NCBI GenBank assembly: GCA_963969495.1
Contig: OZ018321.1
Location: 121,051,129 to 121,115,128 of the forward strand
Direction of reading: 5' to 3'
Source: Ceratothoa steindachneri
Lineage: Eukaryota > Arthropoda > Malacostraca > Isopoda > Cymothoidae
DNA: 64,000 nucleotides
The notes beneath the pieces are model-generated. The model saw only the letters and a program-made list of their open reading frames with translations, was not told where the DNA came from and ran no database searches. The position numbers and the translations under genes were made by a program. Numbering within the stretch: position 1 is the stretch's first letter; each line of letters starts with the position of its first letter. Positions 21,426-33,559 of this stretch are shown one piece after another.

Positions 21426-23660
21426 TCGCGGTAGATGGGGGTTGATGAGTAAACAGTACTGCCGATGTAAGTTCCTTGCAAACAACAAGGACAAGAAAAA
21501 AGATATACGATGTGGCTGTTCATCTCGAGAGAAATCCTGTCCTTTGAGGAGAAGAAACTTCCTATAGAGAATGGGTTAACAAAGGTTATGTGAAATTTAG
21601 TGTGGAAGAAATATTTTTTATGCAATTTAGTGCAATTTCTTCTAAACATGTTATCAAAAGGTCCTAATTCAGGCACAACGAAATATTTTTTGTTTTTAAG
21701 AACATCATATGAGGAAAAATGTGGGGAGTATATTTTATTAAGGAAATTGTTAATTAATTTGTCAACTAAACTTAAGGGGTAACTATTATTTTTGAAGTAC
21801 GTTTTTATAATGTCGAATTCCTGGTGGATTAATGAGTAGTTTGAACAAATGGTGTAACCTCTATAGATTAAAGTTTTAATAACATTTAGTTTAGGGGTTA
21901 AATCACAGTTACTGAAAAAATTAATTCCTACACCAGTGAAAGTAGGTTTCCTGTAAATAGAGGTTGTAAGATTATCAGTTGATTTTTCAATAAAACTATC
22001 AAGAAATGGAAGTTTATTATCTTTTTTTATCTCAATTGTAAATTTAATGTTCGAATGGTAGGAGTTTATAAAGTTAAGAAAATGGTAAGCTTGATCTAAA
22101 TTTTTTAAAATGGCTAGGGAATCATCTACATATCTCCGGTAAAATATAAGTTTAAATTCAGAAAGCAATATTGCATGAAATTACTTTCAAGATGAATCAT
22201 GAAAATATTCGCAGCTATGGGGGCTATAGGTGATCCCATACCCACTCCGTCAATCTGTTTGTATGCATTGTTATTGAACAGGAAGTAATTCTCATTAAAA
22301 ATTCATTCTAAAATAGTCTTAAAATCCTTACGAGATAAATTATGAAAAGAGTTAGTATTGTTAAAAGCAAGATTAAGGATGATATCAATAGTCTCATTGA
22401 CTGGAATATTTTTATAAAGTGATACCACATCATAACTAACGGGGATTTTAGACGGAGAAAAATTATGTGCTTTTAATTCATTAGAAAGAGAAAAACTATT
22501 TTTTAAGGTATATTGTCCGGTAGTTAACTCGGAAAGTAAATTGAACACATATTTAGAGAGTTTATATGTAGCAAGAGAGTAAGAGGCTAAAATTGGTCTA
22601 AGTGGAATGTTAAGTTTATGTAACTTGGGGAGGCCATATAGTAAGCCAAGAGAAGAACCACTGGAATGTAAAGAATCATAAGTTAGTTGATCAATAACGT
22701 TATTGGATTTTGGATTCAAAAGAACTCTATTAACCTTATCTTCTAATTTTAAAAGTAATTTGGAAGTAGGTTCAGAAAGTTGTTTGAATTTGGTATGATC
22801 TGAAAGAATCAATTCCATTTTGTATATGTAATCGGTTTTATTTAACAAAACGACTCCATTGCCTTTGTCAGGCTTGGTAACAACAATATCGGGGTTGTTG
22901 GAAAGATTTTTTAGTGTTTTAATGTCAGTTTTTCTAAAAATGAAGAAATGTTTTAATTTCTTTAGTTTGTGGTAAAATTCATTGGTAATTTCGGAAAATT
23001 CGGATTTGAATCGATTGAAGTTGTAGTTAATGGGTAATTTACTAATATCCTGAAGAAAATTTTCAAAGTATAAGTAGTAGGTTTAGTATTGAAGTTTTAG
23101 ATTCGTAATTTAAATTGGAAACCGAGGGAAAAAAGGAATTCTTCTCGTTGGGAAAGGTGATAGCTGGAGAGGTTTTTTAACATTTTTACCATTGGAGAAG
23201 AGTTCTGCTTTTCCCAATCCTAGTTTTTTAAGTTTTTTATTAGGAATATTAGAAACATATTTAGAGTAACTAGAAAGATCTTGGTAGTTTAAGATAGGAA
23301 AGGAAATAAAATCTAAAAATAAAAAAGAAGAACGTAAATTAAGCTTAGAGAGTTTTAAATCAGCTAGTAGGCGTTCATATGAATTAACTTTAAGTTCTAT
23401 TTCTTGGTTTAGTAGATAGTCGAGGAAAGATTTATAAAATTACGAATGGTAAAGAGATTTTCGGTAGATTTTGAAATATACGAAATTGGGGTAAACATTA
23501 CCATTCCGACAAATTTCAAGGAAGGCGCAATCTAACAAAGATTTCCTAAGTTTTCGTGATAACTTAGAGAACGTACGGTAGTACTTCAATCCCTCTGGTC
23601 CATACTTCTTGTAGATGTAGTCGTAAGTATTGCTGCTAACCAGACTGAATATTAATTTCA
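21426..23660 (-). pseudogene. Penelope-like element, near full-length ORF
   Basis: Reading from about 23694: an N-terminal domain (LSRKLRKSLLDCAFLEICRN); VVTKPDKGNGVVLLNKTDYI; YGLPKLHKLNIPLRPI; SYDVVSLYKNIPV (first RT Asp); YKQIDGVGMGSPIAPIAANI; FYRRYVDDSLAIL (catalytic YVDD); KLPFLDSFI; TSIYRKPTFTG; and at the end a GIY-YIG nuclease start, VYLFSCPCCLQGTYIGST. The nuclease is cut off after YIGST by the GA-rich tract, losing its catalytic Arg and Glu. Frameshifts at about 22170 and 22300-22310 and more in the N-terminal third. Penelope-like elements are retroelements whose RT is related to telomerase. The Neptune-like subgroup is a guess from motif style. Confidence 0.9.
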
Positions 23661-23700
23661 CAGTGAAATTAAAAATCAGCCTGGTTAGCAGCAATACTTA
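23624..23700. repeat. Inverted repeat (palindrome) at the Penelope 5' end
   Basis: Arms of about 37-40 bp (23624-23660 and 23661-23700) sharing TAAGTATTGCTGCTAACCAG and TTAATTTCAC, with almost no spacer. The two arms encode near-identical peptides on opposite strands (SLVSSNTYDYIY and SLVSSNTYEYIY), so the 5' end of the Penelope-like element is duplicated in inverted orientation. Confidence 0.85.
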
Positions 23701-23702
<2 letters not shown>

Positions 23703-23792
<90 letters not shown>

Positions 23793-23795
23793 ATT
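23703..23795. repeat. (TA)n microsatellite
   Basis: About 45 TA units with one slip near 23780, directly next to the palindrome. Confidence 0.97.
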
Positions 23796-24019
23796 GGGGC
23801 TCTGGTACATTGATACACAGTTGAAAGTGTGCCTAAGGGGTAGTGACCTCACCAATGTAGGTTAGCACCATATACAGTTTCTTTTGAGAATAAAAGCAAT
23901 GGTCCTGTTTTTTCAAATTTTTGCATCTCAAGGTTTACAGAATATCTCTATTTGAGTGATTTTTATCTTTCCTCTCTGGAATCCCTACTCAATGAGATTA
24001 ACTTCAAACTCCACGCTCG

Positions 24020-24900
24020 GAATAAGTTTTGGCCCTCGTTGATTTATATTCTAAACTTCTGCAGTCAACTCTTTCGCGTCTCAATTGTTTCTCGGAACAT
24101 TTCCTTCTATGTCCAAAGAATTTCGTGAGTCTATGCCGTCAAATGCAGAAAATCTAACCAACCACGGCCTACTTGCATGATTTAGTCTCTGTTGTAGAAT
24201 GAGAGAGAAGGAACCCCCCCCCCCTGTTGATTTCCCCAGTCGCCGTTGACCGCTCTAAATTCGTCTGCCCTATATACTCCGAAAATTAGAACAATGGAAA
24301 TACCATTAAGTAGATATCGCAAACTTGCGCTATTGAACCTTACCGCGACCCAAGGCAATTAAGGAAGTCTGTTAGCGATGAATCTTTCCCGTCGTCTAGA
24401 TAATTTCGGGGTATATATTCGTCAGTTCAGAATTCACATGCAGATCTTGTCTGAAGCCGCCGTCCAGTACGTTAGCCGTAACGTCTTCGTTAGTCGAGAG
24501 GAAATCGACTGCATTCGCGTCCAGAGAAAAATTGAGTGATTGTCGAAGAGCCAAGGAAGAGCTAGTCGTCACTCACTGTCTTTCGTGGAAATAGTTAGGC
24601 GCGCTTCAACCCTTCTCACGACGTCTCCGGATTTTAAAGATCAGAAAAGCCATCGCCTAAACACTCGCCGTTTGCCTCTTAAGGATAAGCGTCCCCCCCC
24701 CCCCTCCGCTCTAACTTCAGTTTGGCGAAGTTGAATTGAGTGTCCCGTGAGACGCCCACATGTTCAAGGTCGAACTTACCTACTTGGTCCTATTCGCCGC
24801 ACATCAAGGTAAAAGGGATATAATCCCCGCTTCGTCACACTTCTCCCACCTTTACCGCGTCGAACTTCAAGGATCCCCTTTGATTTAGAACTTGCAAAGT
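24020..24900 (+). other. GC-richer promoter-like segment, possible decayed LTR
   Basis: Contains GGGGTATATATTCG at 24407-24420, a long GC-rich stretch with two C tracts (about 24211 and 24690), and an AAGGTAAAA splice-donor-like site at 24807. TATA box, GC-rich leader and a final AAGGTAA-type site are spaced like those in the solo LTRs at 35.0-36.3 and 50.5-51.75 kb. No CTCGACA terminus or target duplication was found, so this stays tentative. Confidence 0.25.
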
Positions 24901-25519
24901 TGTAAAATTTCGGTCGGCCAGTAGGCCTGTGTGCGTATAACGGCGTACACCGGTCATACCAGGACAGACTCCGTATTCAATCCTTTTGACGATATACTCT
25001 TGAAAAGGGATAAATTACTTTTTTATTTTCCCTCTCCTACTCATATATTAGAATGATAGAAACAAAACTATCAAGAGAATGAAATATCACCGAAACAACG
25101 GAGCCCCCAAAATCCAAACACGCCAAAACCATGTAACAATTTTCTGCAGAAAAATGCTGAAAAAAACCCCCAAAATTATAGACTTCGAATCAGATCGTAG
25201 AAAATTACTTTTCTTAGACCCATCCATATATAAGAAATCAGCCTAAGCTAAACATTCAATTAAAATCGCACCGAATACTGTCGAGCGGTAGAATGAATTA
25301 GCTGCCAAAAAACGAGGTATATTTAATTTCCTCTTATGAAGGTCCACCTCTCCCTCTTTTGATGTGACATCACATTTGACTTTCACCCCTAAGCTTATCA
25401 CTTTCGACCTTCTCTAACTTGCTGAAAAATTATCAGTGCGTTCACACTTGCCGATCACTTTGTTTGTATTTTTTAAGTGTGTCCATTCATTGCTATATAT
25501 ATACAAATGTTCTACTCTT

Positions 25520-25640
25520 TCTTTATTCTGTCACTGAGGATGGTACAAGTGTATCAAAAGGTGGCAGTTAAAATTCGAGTTTTAATTAATTTCGGAGAAC
25601 TCATTAACCGGCTTAATTCAGACCTGAAGGCGAATATACG
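25520..25640 (+). other. Hammerhead-like relic (Penelope-type leader), plus strand
   Basis: CTGAGGA at 25534-25540 fits the hammerhead CUGANGA box. It is followed by a 6-bp stem (TGGTAC / GTATCA, with one G-U pair) closed by AAGT, then AAAAG where GAAA is expected. The sequence after it (GGTGGCAGTTAAAATTCGAG) parallels the minus-strand relic at 28.44 kb. The core is degenerate, so activity is doubtful. Confidence 0.4.
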
Positions 25641-28214
25641 ATCTTTTCCCAGACAGATCCTTAGGGAAGATACTCTTCATTTGGCTCTAGTAACATAACT
25701 AAGTGACTGTGTAGGGTTAGGATTAAGCGGATTTTCATTTATAACAATTTCAACCAAATTATCTTAAAGTTTCAGCTTCCTCTTGATCGAAAACACATTT
25801 ACAGCTCTTTGTATTCCTTACTTTGGTGTATGAACTTTATCGTTTATACATTTTTTTAAAAATACATTATTAAAGCAACAAACGCTCTGTTTTCATTCAG
25901 AAGGTAGCGACAGGTTTGGTTTGGTAGGTTTAGACACGTAAACTAACCTAACCCAACTATAATGGCTCATTTAGTAATTTCAAGGAAAGAAACTCGCTTT
26001 CCAGACCAAAATCCGAGGGTGATACCAAAACTATAGTCTTATTGAAACAAACCATTTTTTTTTCTAAATCCCTGTTTTGGTGTAAATGCGAACGCTTCCC
26101 AAATAATACCATTAAATTGATTTGTGAAATTATGACACTACAAGATGCACGTTAAAATCGTAGTTTGGGCCATTACCTTTATTAGGCCTATACTTGTTTA
26201 TTATGTCTCGTATTTTTCACTTTGTATTTAATATAAAGTTCTCTTAACTGCTTATGCTTATTAAGAGCTAATTTAAGTTAAGTGCCTTAAACATTCACTC
26301 TACCCTGGAAATCACTTCGAATCTTGCCTTTCCCTCCTTCTCTTTACTTTTTTTTACCGTTTTTACCTGTCCCGTTTATCCTTTTTCCTTCGAATCTTGC
26401 TTAGTTATTTAATTTGTGATCCTTTCTGCGTAATAAGTGCACACGCGTCATGTGTAAGTTCCCCTGTTTCAATTATTTTTTAGTACATACAGTAAAACGA
26501 TGTCTGTACAGTTGATGGTAATATTTTTTGGATATTTGGGCTATTCTTGAGTGGACATAGAGTATTATTAACAAGAGTATCATTTTGTATTTCAGTAATT
26601 TTCCTTTATTTACTCATTCAGCCTTGAAAATATATTTATTTGATATTACTTTCTCCTCCTTGCACATGCAAACAAAATGTCTATGAGGATGAGGTGGAAG
26701 CATGAACGTGTGTGGTAATACGAGTTACGTTAGACATACTTCTAATCACCTTCATATTTGTGGAGAAGAGAATAATTATATTTCTTACCCACGAGGAATT
26801 AACAAAATCCCTCCATTTACGGGGACCAAGATGGCATCGATCCTTTATTGGTTAGATTATATTCCTACTTTTAGCCTGGAAGGTCCTTGTACAAGGTAAA
26901 TATTTAGAAAATTACGTGAAATAGGTTGATTATTTGTGGGCTCAAGACTACTAATCCCAATAATTATTAATGGCGGGTGCATTCTGGACCATCTGGTGAA
27001 TGCAGTTTATACTATCCTTTATAGTATTTAATATCTTATGTTATCATATATCCTTCTATATGTGATATATAGTTTTAATGCTCTGATTATCAATTCAATT
27101 TGTTTTTAAATATAGAAAGAACAAATTCAAGACATATGTGGTAGGTTGTGTTATGTTGCTGTGTTTACAAAATTTTAAGTAATATTTGTTTATTTGGGTG
27201 ATTCACAAAAGTTCAACTATAACCATCGGGCATCTGGTTCTTAATGATCTTGCTTCTAAGACAATAAACCTCGGGAATAATCTATTTTGGTTATATGTAC
27301 AACCATTTAGAAGGATTAAGAAGTGGTCAAATATTTTCTCTTGTTTATCAGCGATCAATAATGCCCCATCAGCGGTTTGTTTCTATTGTAAACAATCGGC
27401 GATGTGGGTAAGTCTGGTTGCCTCACTCCGGTGCGTGTATTGTTTTTTTACAAAACTAAGACTTATGTGATGGAACTTTAGCCATTTAAGTGCTACAAAT
27501 GTAACATAGATTTTACTTAACATAAACGATTGAAACTAACATAAAACAACCACAATGAATAGGACGTTTTGTGACCAAAGAATCCTCTTATCACAAGAAA
27601 TCGCAAAATTCATCATAAATTTCTTTTCTCTTTCCTTTTTCTTTCAAATGGCCAAAGCCATTAATACAAACTTGCAAATACGAAAAGGTGAAATCTTTGA
27701 GACCGTTTATGTTTCTATAAGTGGTTCACAAAACAATTCAAGAGCCATTAAATAATCGCACACAAAATCCGCTCTAAAGACCTTTCGTTCGAGTGGCTTT
27801 CTGCGGTTTAGGTTTAGGCAGGAAATATTCTCTTATACACAGACGTAAAAAGTCAAACATTTGGCATCACTGCCAGAAGATAAAGGGAAAAATTTCTACC
27901 TAATATGTCAAAGACTAATGGAGTACATTTGAAGATGAAAGAAGTAAAGGAACAGGGAACGATAAGAGAAATAGAATGGGACAAGTGAGAAATGTTGGGA
28001 CGAAATAAACATTTTTTGTGATTTGGATGCTAAAGCGATTTAATTATGACCAGCATTTTTGTAACAGCAGACAACTCTGTAATGAATTTCTAGAAGCCAA
28101 ATCTTGATATTGAATGCAGTTAGTTAGACATTGGCGTAACTTAAATATGCTGCAACGACCAGGGTGTTTGGACCTTGCTCAAAACTATGAGCATTCAATG
28201 AGAAAGTTCTCAAA
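25641..28214. other. No gene recognised
   Basis: About 2.6 kb of AT-rich sequence. Open frames of 65-95 residues (for example 27186-27470, which ends near a GTAAGT donor-like site at about 27410) have no recognisable domain. A short AACCTAACCC motif lies at about 25955. Confidence 0.45.
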
Positions 28215-28480
28215 AAATTAGCTCAAATTGATGATATATATATATTAGTGTAAATGGGTAGCAGACCTTCTTGTACGCAGATTTTGCTAAAGACCATAGT
28301 ATATTTCGCCTTTATCAATTTTCTTTGGAAACTTTCTATTTTTCTTATTTTCTTTTTTAGTTCATCTTGTGGATGATAAACAACTTCTACGCTAATCTCG
28401 TTTTTAAATGAAATGTATTGGGTAAAACAAAACTTGACTTTAATTGCTGAGCTTTCGATAAATGCGATCATCTTCAGAGT
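28215..28480 (-). pseudogene. Penelope-like element, 5' fragment with hammerhead-like leader
   Basis: Minus-strand reading: CTGAAGA at 28477-28471 and GAAA at 28456-28453 separated by 14 nt with a short GAT/ATC stem; AGCTCAGCAATTAAAGTC; then coding-like sequence EVVYHPQDELKKKIRKI, FSKICVQEGLLPIYTN, which resembles the N-terminal region of Penelope ORFs. The rest of the element is absent. Hammerhead ribozymes are known in the terminal repeats of Penelope-like elements; this one is imperfect. Confidence 0.5.
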
Positions 28481-28839
28481 GTCTTTCCTCCTTTGTCGTT
28501 GAAGAATGGTGGATTCAGAATGAAAAGAATTTTGATTTTGATGAGCTAGGTGGTGAAATCTGTGGTAGGTGTGATAGGGGTAAAGAAGTTTATTAGTTTA
28601 TGTTACCCTGGTTGCGAGGGCATCGCCTTTGTTTTACTACCATTTTTTTCCTCTTTTGTTGTCTTTATAAATTTTTTTGGCCTCTAGTGTTCCCACTGTT
28701 GGCATTTTAGACCGGCAGAGCCGGGCTGAATCTTCCTTTTAAATATATTTATCTGATTTTATTTTTTCCTCCGTCGTAGCTTTCTAACCTTTCAACTTTG
28801 TCTTTTGTTAACTTAATTAGCCTATTATTATTTTTGTTG

Positions 28840-29140
28840 CCATTTTGCCTCTTTTGTTTAAATTTTCGTCTATTATTATTTTTATTTTGTTTCTCTTTGT
28901 TTTTGTGGGCACTTCGCCTCTTTTGTTCATTTTATATTTTATTCGTACTTTTTTATTTCGTTTTCTTTTGATGGGCTCTTCGCCTCTTTTATTTATATTT
29001 ATTTTATTTTAAATTAGTTTGTTTGGTTTGGTTTGGTTTTCTTGTTTTGTTGATGTTGTTTTTTCCCATTGATGGGCTCTTCGCCTCCTTTGTTTAGTTT
29101 TATTTTAAAAAGAGGTATTTCGCCTCTTTTAATTGTTGTC
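28840..29140 (-). repeat. Degenerate tandem repeat, GGCGAAG(A)GCCC motif
   Basis: Four or five units of about 70-80 bp, T-rich on the plus strand, each with a CTTCGCCTCTTTT core and often GATGGGCT before it. It lies just downstream of the 3' end of the minus-strand LINE and could be its 3' UTR. Confidence 0.65.
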
Positions 29141-29392
29141 CTTTTATTTATTTATTTTATATGGTCTTATACGGTTTTTCTTCTTTGTTCAGTTTTTATT
29201 TTGGTTGCTCTTCTGTCTTTATGTTCGTATTTCTCGATCTGTGTTATTTATATATTGGGTTTATTGTCTCACCCGCACAGTTTCTTCCGCTTGGGAATAA
29301 TGATGTCCTTGCAACTTTGTGTCGCTTCGGCTGTGGGATTGCAATGTTGAGGTTGTCGAGTGTGGGTATAATAGTTTGCTCTATTTTATCTC

Positions 29393-32040
29393 AAGGCTTT
29401 CTCCCGAGTCTTTGAGCTTCCGTATTAATTGGCTTAAGGCCTGATCTTGCGTGCAGGTCTATTTGCCTAATGCGGTCGCTTCTTCTAGCTCCAGCTATAG
29501 GCTGGGTGGCTTTATTTTGAACACTTTGCATTGTCCTGAGAGAAGTAAAACTTGCCATCTGCGTTATCACTGTCAGGTACAAAGGACATAGCGTACCAAG
29601 GCAGTGTATAGCTTCTTTTTGTTTGGAGCGTTAAGCTTCCGGAACCTGTATACTTTCCGAAGTTGCCTTTTGCCTAGGGAGATTCTGGTGTTGATGTGGG
29701 GTTTGTACCTAGACTTGGTGAACTGTAAACCCAGGACGGTACCCTCTTCCGAGTACGCGTATAGCTCTTCGTTCACGATGACGGGATCTATTTTTCGGCG
29801 GTTCATTGGGATTATTTGGAATTTTTAGTAGTTGGTTTTTATTTTCCACTTCCTTTCATATCTATTTATGTTGTAAATTTCGGCAACTGTATCCCTTGCT
29901 TGAACTCCAGCGTTCATATATGAGCTAGGAAGATGAATTGTGTAATGTCATCTGCAAATTACAGATACATCGTGTCGTCCCGCACCGGATCAGTGAGGTC
30001 TATTGTGTACACGAAGTACAGCGGCCTTGTGGAACTCCCGCTATGAGTTCGAATTCTGGCCCTGAAAAACCCTCGATGGAGATTTGGGCTTTTCTCTCCA
30101 TAACATAATCATAGAGGACCCTTTCCAGGAGTTGGTTCAGCTCAAGTTTCAGGATCTTAAATTGGAGACCCCTCAGCCAAACCTTATCAAAGTCTTTTTG
30201 TATATCGCACCGCACTATATCTACGTATTTCCCCTCCTCTTTGCAGTGGACTATTTTCTTCTTTAGGAGGGCGATGGCAGTTTCCGTTCCTCGCCCCTTT
30301 AGAAACCCGTGCTGGAGGGGGCTGTGAGCTCCCGGTTAGGCTAGTTGTTGTTAAAGCCGGTTTGCTAGGATCTTTTCGTAGATTTTACACACGAACTCGA
30401 GAAGGGAGATTGGTCTGTAATTCACCAGTTGATATGGGGACTTACAATCTTTGGGTATAAAGATCATTTTGGCCAACTTTAGATCGTTGGGGAAGTAGCC
30501 CGTGTTCAAGGAAACATTAAAGATGTTCGTGATTTCCTGAATGATCTGCTGTGGGGCATTTTGAAGATTGCTTTTGGTGATGCCAGTCTAGCCTGATGCC
30601 TTTTGTTTGAAGGATTTCACAGTGGCCATGACGTCCTCTGTTGTTATTGGACGACCACGGTCAACCATCTTCCTTTCCATGTCCGCGTGGCGGTGTGGAT
30701 GTGTGCGGTATATTATCTGATTCCGATCGTCAATCAGACAGCCTTCGAATTCGTGGTCGAACTTTTCGCTGTCTTCTTCGGTGATAGAGGAGATTTTCTT
30801 CCAGTATGTTCCGAATCTTCCCTCCAGAACCGCCTTGTCCTCTATATATTTATCATCTTCTTTGATCCGAGCCTTTTCCTTTCTTTGTAAACCTTTCAGT
30901 TTCGTGATTTGGTGCTAGAATTTGAACGGGCACAGCTCACTGCATATTCGGGCTATAAGGGTGTCCCAATTCTCAACCTGTTGGATGTTTATTGCATCCT
31001 TTAGTTCGAAGCTTAGCTGGCGTAGTAGAGCGCTTCTTCATCGGTTTGGACTTTCCCGTCTAATCTCCTCGTACACTTCTCTATGCACATCTTTGATCCT
31101 CTTCATATCCTCTGTCCTTCTGTGCTGAGGTAGCATTTTGTATCCATTTCTGGAATACTCAACCTGTTGGATGTTTATTGCATCCTTTAGTTCGAAGCTT
31201 AGCCGGCGTAGTAGAGCGCTTCTATCAACTTCCATGATAGAAGTCGTTACTCTTTCGAGTTCATCGTCTATCTCCTCCAATGTAGCCTCGCTCAGGTCGG
31301 CTGGGGCGTATTGTCGGAGTAGAGTCTTGTATCGAGTCCAGGCGGTGGTGGCAGAGTTCTCACGTGGTGTGACTGGCAGCTGGATCAAGACGAGTGAAAT
31401 TTTTGTTAATAAGGCAATGTGTTCGCTGGGAATTGTTGGGACAGGCTCGCTATGGTAGTTGAAGGGAAAGCCCGCACTTGTCATGATAATATCAGGTTTG
31501 GTTGCTGCTCTGTTTGTGATGTAGGTCGGAAAATCCGACCATATCTTCTGGATGTTTATCCTGTCCATTAACATTTTAAAGTTACGGCCTCCTTCGTTGG
31601 TTATATCATAGTACGAGTAGTTCAACATTCGGCATTAAGGGTGCCCCCTAAAAATTCCATTACCCGTTACCCGAAAAGTGTACAGAAGTTTGTGATTGAA
31701 AGATAGGCTCAGCGAGGGGGGCGATCGGCCGCAGCTATCGTGAGGTTCCCCACCAATGTGGAAAGTTGTCTCGCCACAAAGGATTCTTCATGAGCACTCT
31801 GTATCCAGGTATTTTGAGTTGACCTCTTGTGGTGTCAATACCGTGCTCCATTATCAGTATTATGGCGGGGTCAAGGACACAAAATATGTTTCCATATGCC
31901 TTTGCTTTACCCTCCTATCCATTAACGTTGAGTGTCAGAATCCTCAATATATTGTTTACGTTCTCCATGCTGGTCTTTCTCTCCTGGTGTTTCTGGGTAA
32001 GTTTCTTTTTCTTCCTTTCCTTTTTTTAAAAATTCTGTTT
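29393..32040 (-). pseudogene. Zinc-knuckle-type LINE ORF2 (copy 2)
   Basis: Endonuclease plus RT, reading from about 32040. EN pieces: ITNRAATKPDIIMTSAGF, SEHIALLTKISL (the SDH-like block). RT: FKQKASG, TGITKSNLQNAP, LKLAKMIFIPKDCKSPYQL, NYRPISLLEFVCKIYEKIL, DIQKDFDKVWLRGLQFKIL, AGVPQGRCTSC. Thumb: QFTKSRYKPHINTRISLGKR, KLYTALVRYVL. The catalytic DD region near 29950 is damaged. Stops and shifts throughout, plus an internal ~70-bp duplication (30973-31040 and 31158-31225). Same family as copy 1 (9.5-12.0 kb). Confidence 0.85.
30973..31225 (-). repeat. Direct ~70-bp duplication inside LINE ORF2
   Basis: 30973-31040 and 31158-31225 are nearly identical (one T/C difference in CTTAGCTGGCG versus CTTAGCCGGCG) and lie 185 bp apart. 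Both encode ALLRxLSFELKDAINIQQVE on the minus strand. Confidence 0.9.
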
Positions 32041-32065
32041 TGGAGACCTGCTTACACGAATCCTC

Positions 32066-33450
32066 TTATAGAGTAACGTTATGGCGTAGTAGGTCCTCCT
32101 CAACCACTTCAACCTCGATCGATGCGTCGGACTCCCATTTATATATCTTCTTATTTACTCCGTTTAGAGTTTTTGTTTCGTTTATATTTTCAGGGAAGGG
32201 GAATTTCTCTGACGCATAAATGGTGAGATTAATCCTGTTCGCGTCGACCGGTTCTTTGGTTTTCTTCCATTTTTTAAATTTTTTATTTGAATAGTCTTGT
32301 GAGTCGGAAGAGTCCGAGTTGTCAGTGAATTCCGTTGATGCCGGTTCCACCGTTTCGCTTCTCTTCGTTAATTTACTATTAGGTTGAACCTGTGTGGGTT
32401 TTTCTGCTGCAGTTTTAAGTTCCTGGCTTTCATTCTCTATTACTTACTTGTTGGTATCCATGTCATTTGCACTTTTATGAAGCAGTTCCAGCTGGAACCA
32501 CATTTTGCTCATTCCATTTTTGGCAAGCATTTGGTTAAGCTCTTTGGCGAAGCAACCAGGTTGGGTTAGATTCCTAACGTGAGCATAGAGGATACACGTC
32601 AGGAGTTTGTGGACTCTTCGTTCCCTATATTTAAATATGTTTTCTTTGTTTCTTTTTCTTTGCGTGCGGCTTTAGCTACCTGTGCGTAAGTAGTGTTTGA
32701 TCTGCGTACCTCTTCTGTTTCTTGTCATTTTCTTTCTGTTTATTATTTGTTTTTAGCCATTGATCTGTGGCCTTGGCCGTAGTTGCTCACCCTCACGTAG
32801 TTGTTGCGGCAGTCCTTCCAGTGGTGTCCCATCTCACTGCACTTGGAGCACGTTTCCTCAAGCTCATTATAGTCTTTGATGGCGTGGTGCTCCATTTTAT
32901 TGCAGCGAAAGCAAAACTGGACTGGAAAGAATTCTCTCTCTATCTGGTCTCCACTCACCTTAGCGTTGAATATAAGCAAGCCTTGTTCTTTTGCCTTTTG
33001 GGGCAAGGTTTCGGCCAAAAAAACCTTAAATACATGGGTGTAGTCGCTATTGTCCCGCCTTTTCATGAATGTGATATTATCTGATACTTTTGCCAATTTT
33101 TGTCTAAGCTCGATTTCTTCTTTTATTTATTCCCTATTATGTTATCCTATCCGAGGATCGAGTCTCCTGCAAACGACAGTGCGATGGGCTTGTATGTGGG
33201 AGGGATAGCAGGCTGTAGTCCAATAGTTCTTAGTATTTCCAGATCTTCTTCTTTCGTAATCGCTTCTTCATCCTTTTCTCGTTCCCAGCTCGCGACATAC
33301 CCAGATCGGACGTCTAGGAGTCATACAAGAGCGATGTTTAGTTTACCGAACATTAGCTCAAATAGTTTATCCCTGTTCGGCTTGTTCTGCCCGTTGATCA
33401 CCCGCAGGGAAATTCTTGTGGTATTCTCTTGGGCCATTTGCACTCAGTGA
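32066..33450 (-). pseudogene. Zinc-knuckle LINE ORF1 (copy 2)
   Basis: Gag-like RNA-binding protein. Minus-strand reading from 33450: ENTTRISLRVINGQNK, DLEILRTIGLQPAIPPTYK; then 33096-32743 with VFKVFLAETLPQKAKEQGLL, IEREFFPVQFCFRCNKMEHH and TCSKCSEMGHHWKDC (two CCHC-like knuckles); then an acidic/Lys-rich linker and a C-terminal module ending INKKIYKWESDAS-like (32350-32066). Frames change at least twice. It is expected to package LINE RNA. Confidence 0.8.
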
Positions 33451-33559
33451 GGCCCCATGTGGCCTTTCTGATTTTTGCCTCTTCTCTTTTTCTTCTGGTG
33501 TTTAGACGATGGTTGAATATCTTGAGTATTTTTCTTTGGGGCTCGTTAAATGGGTTGAG

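Noticed and set aside
26702..27470. Frames at 26702-26899 and 27186-27470, with a GTAAGT-like site, as host exons
   Set aside because: No domain, no matching acceptor and no second exon could be identified.
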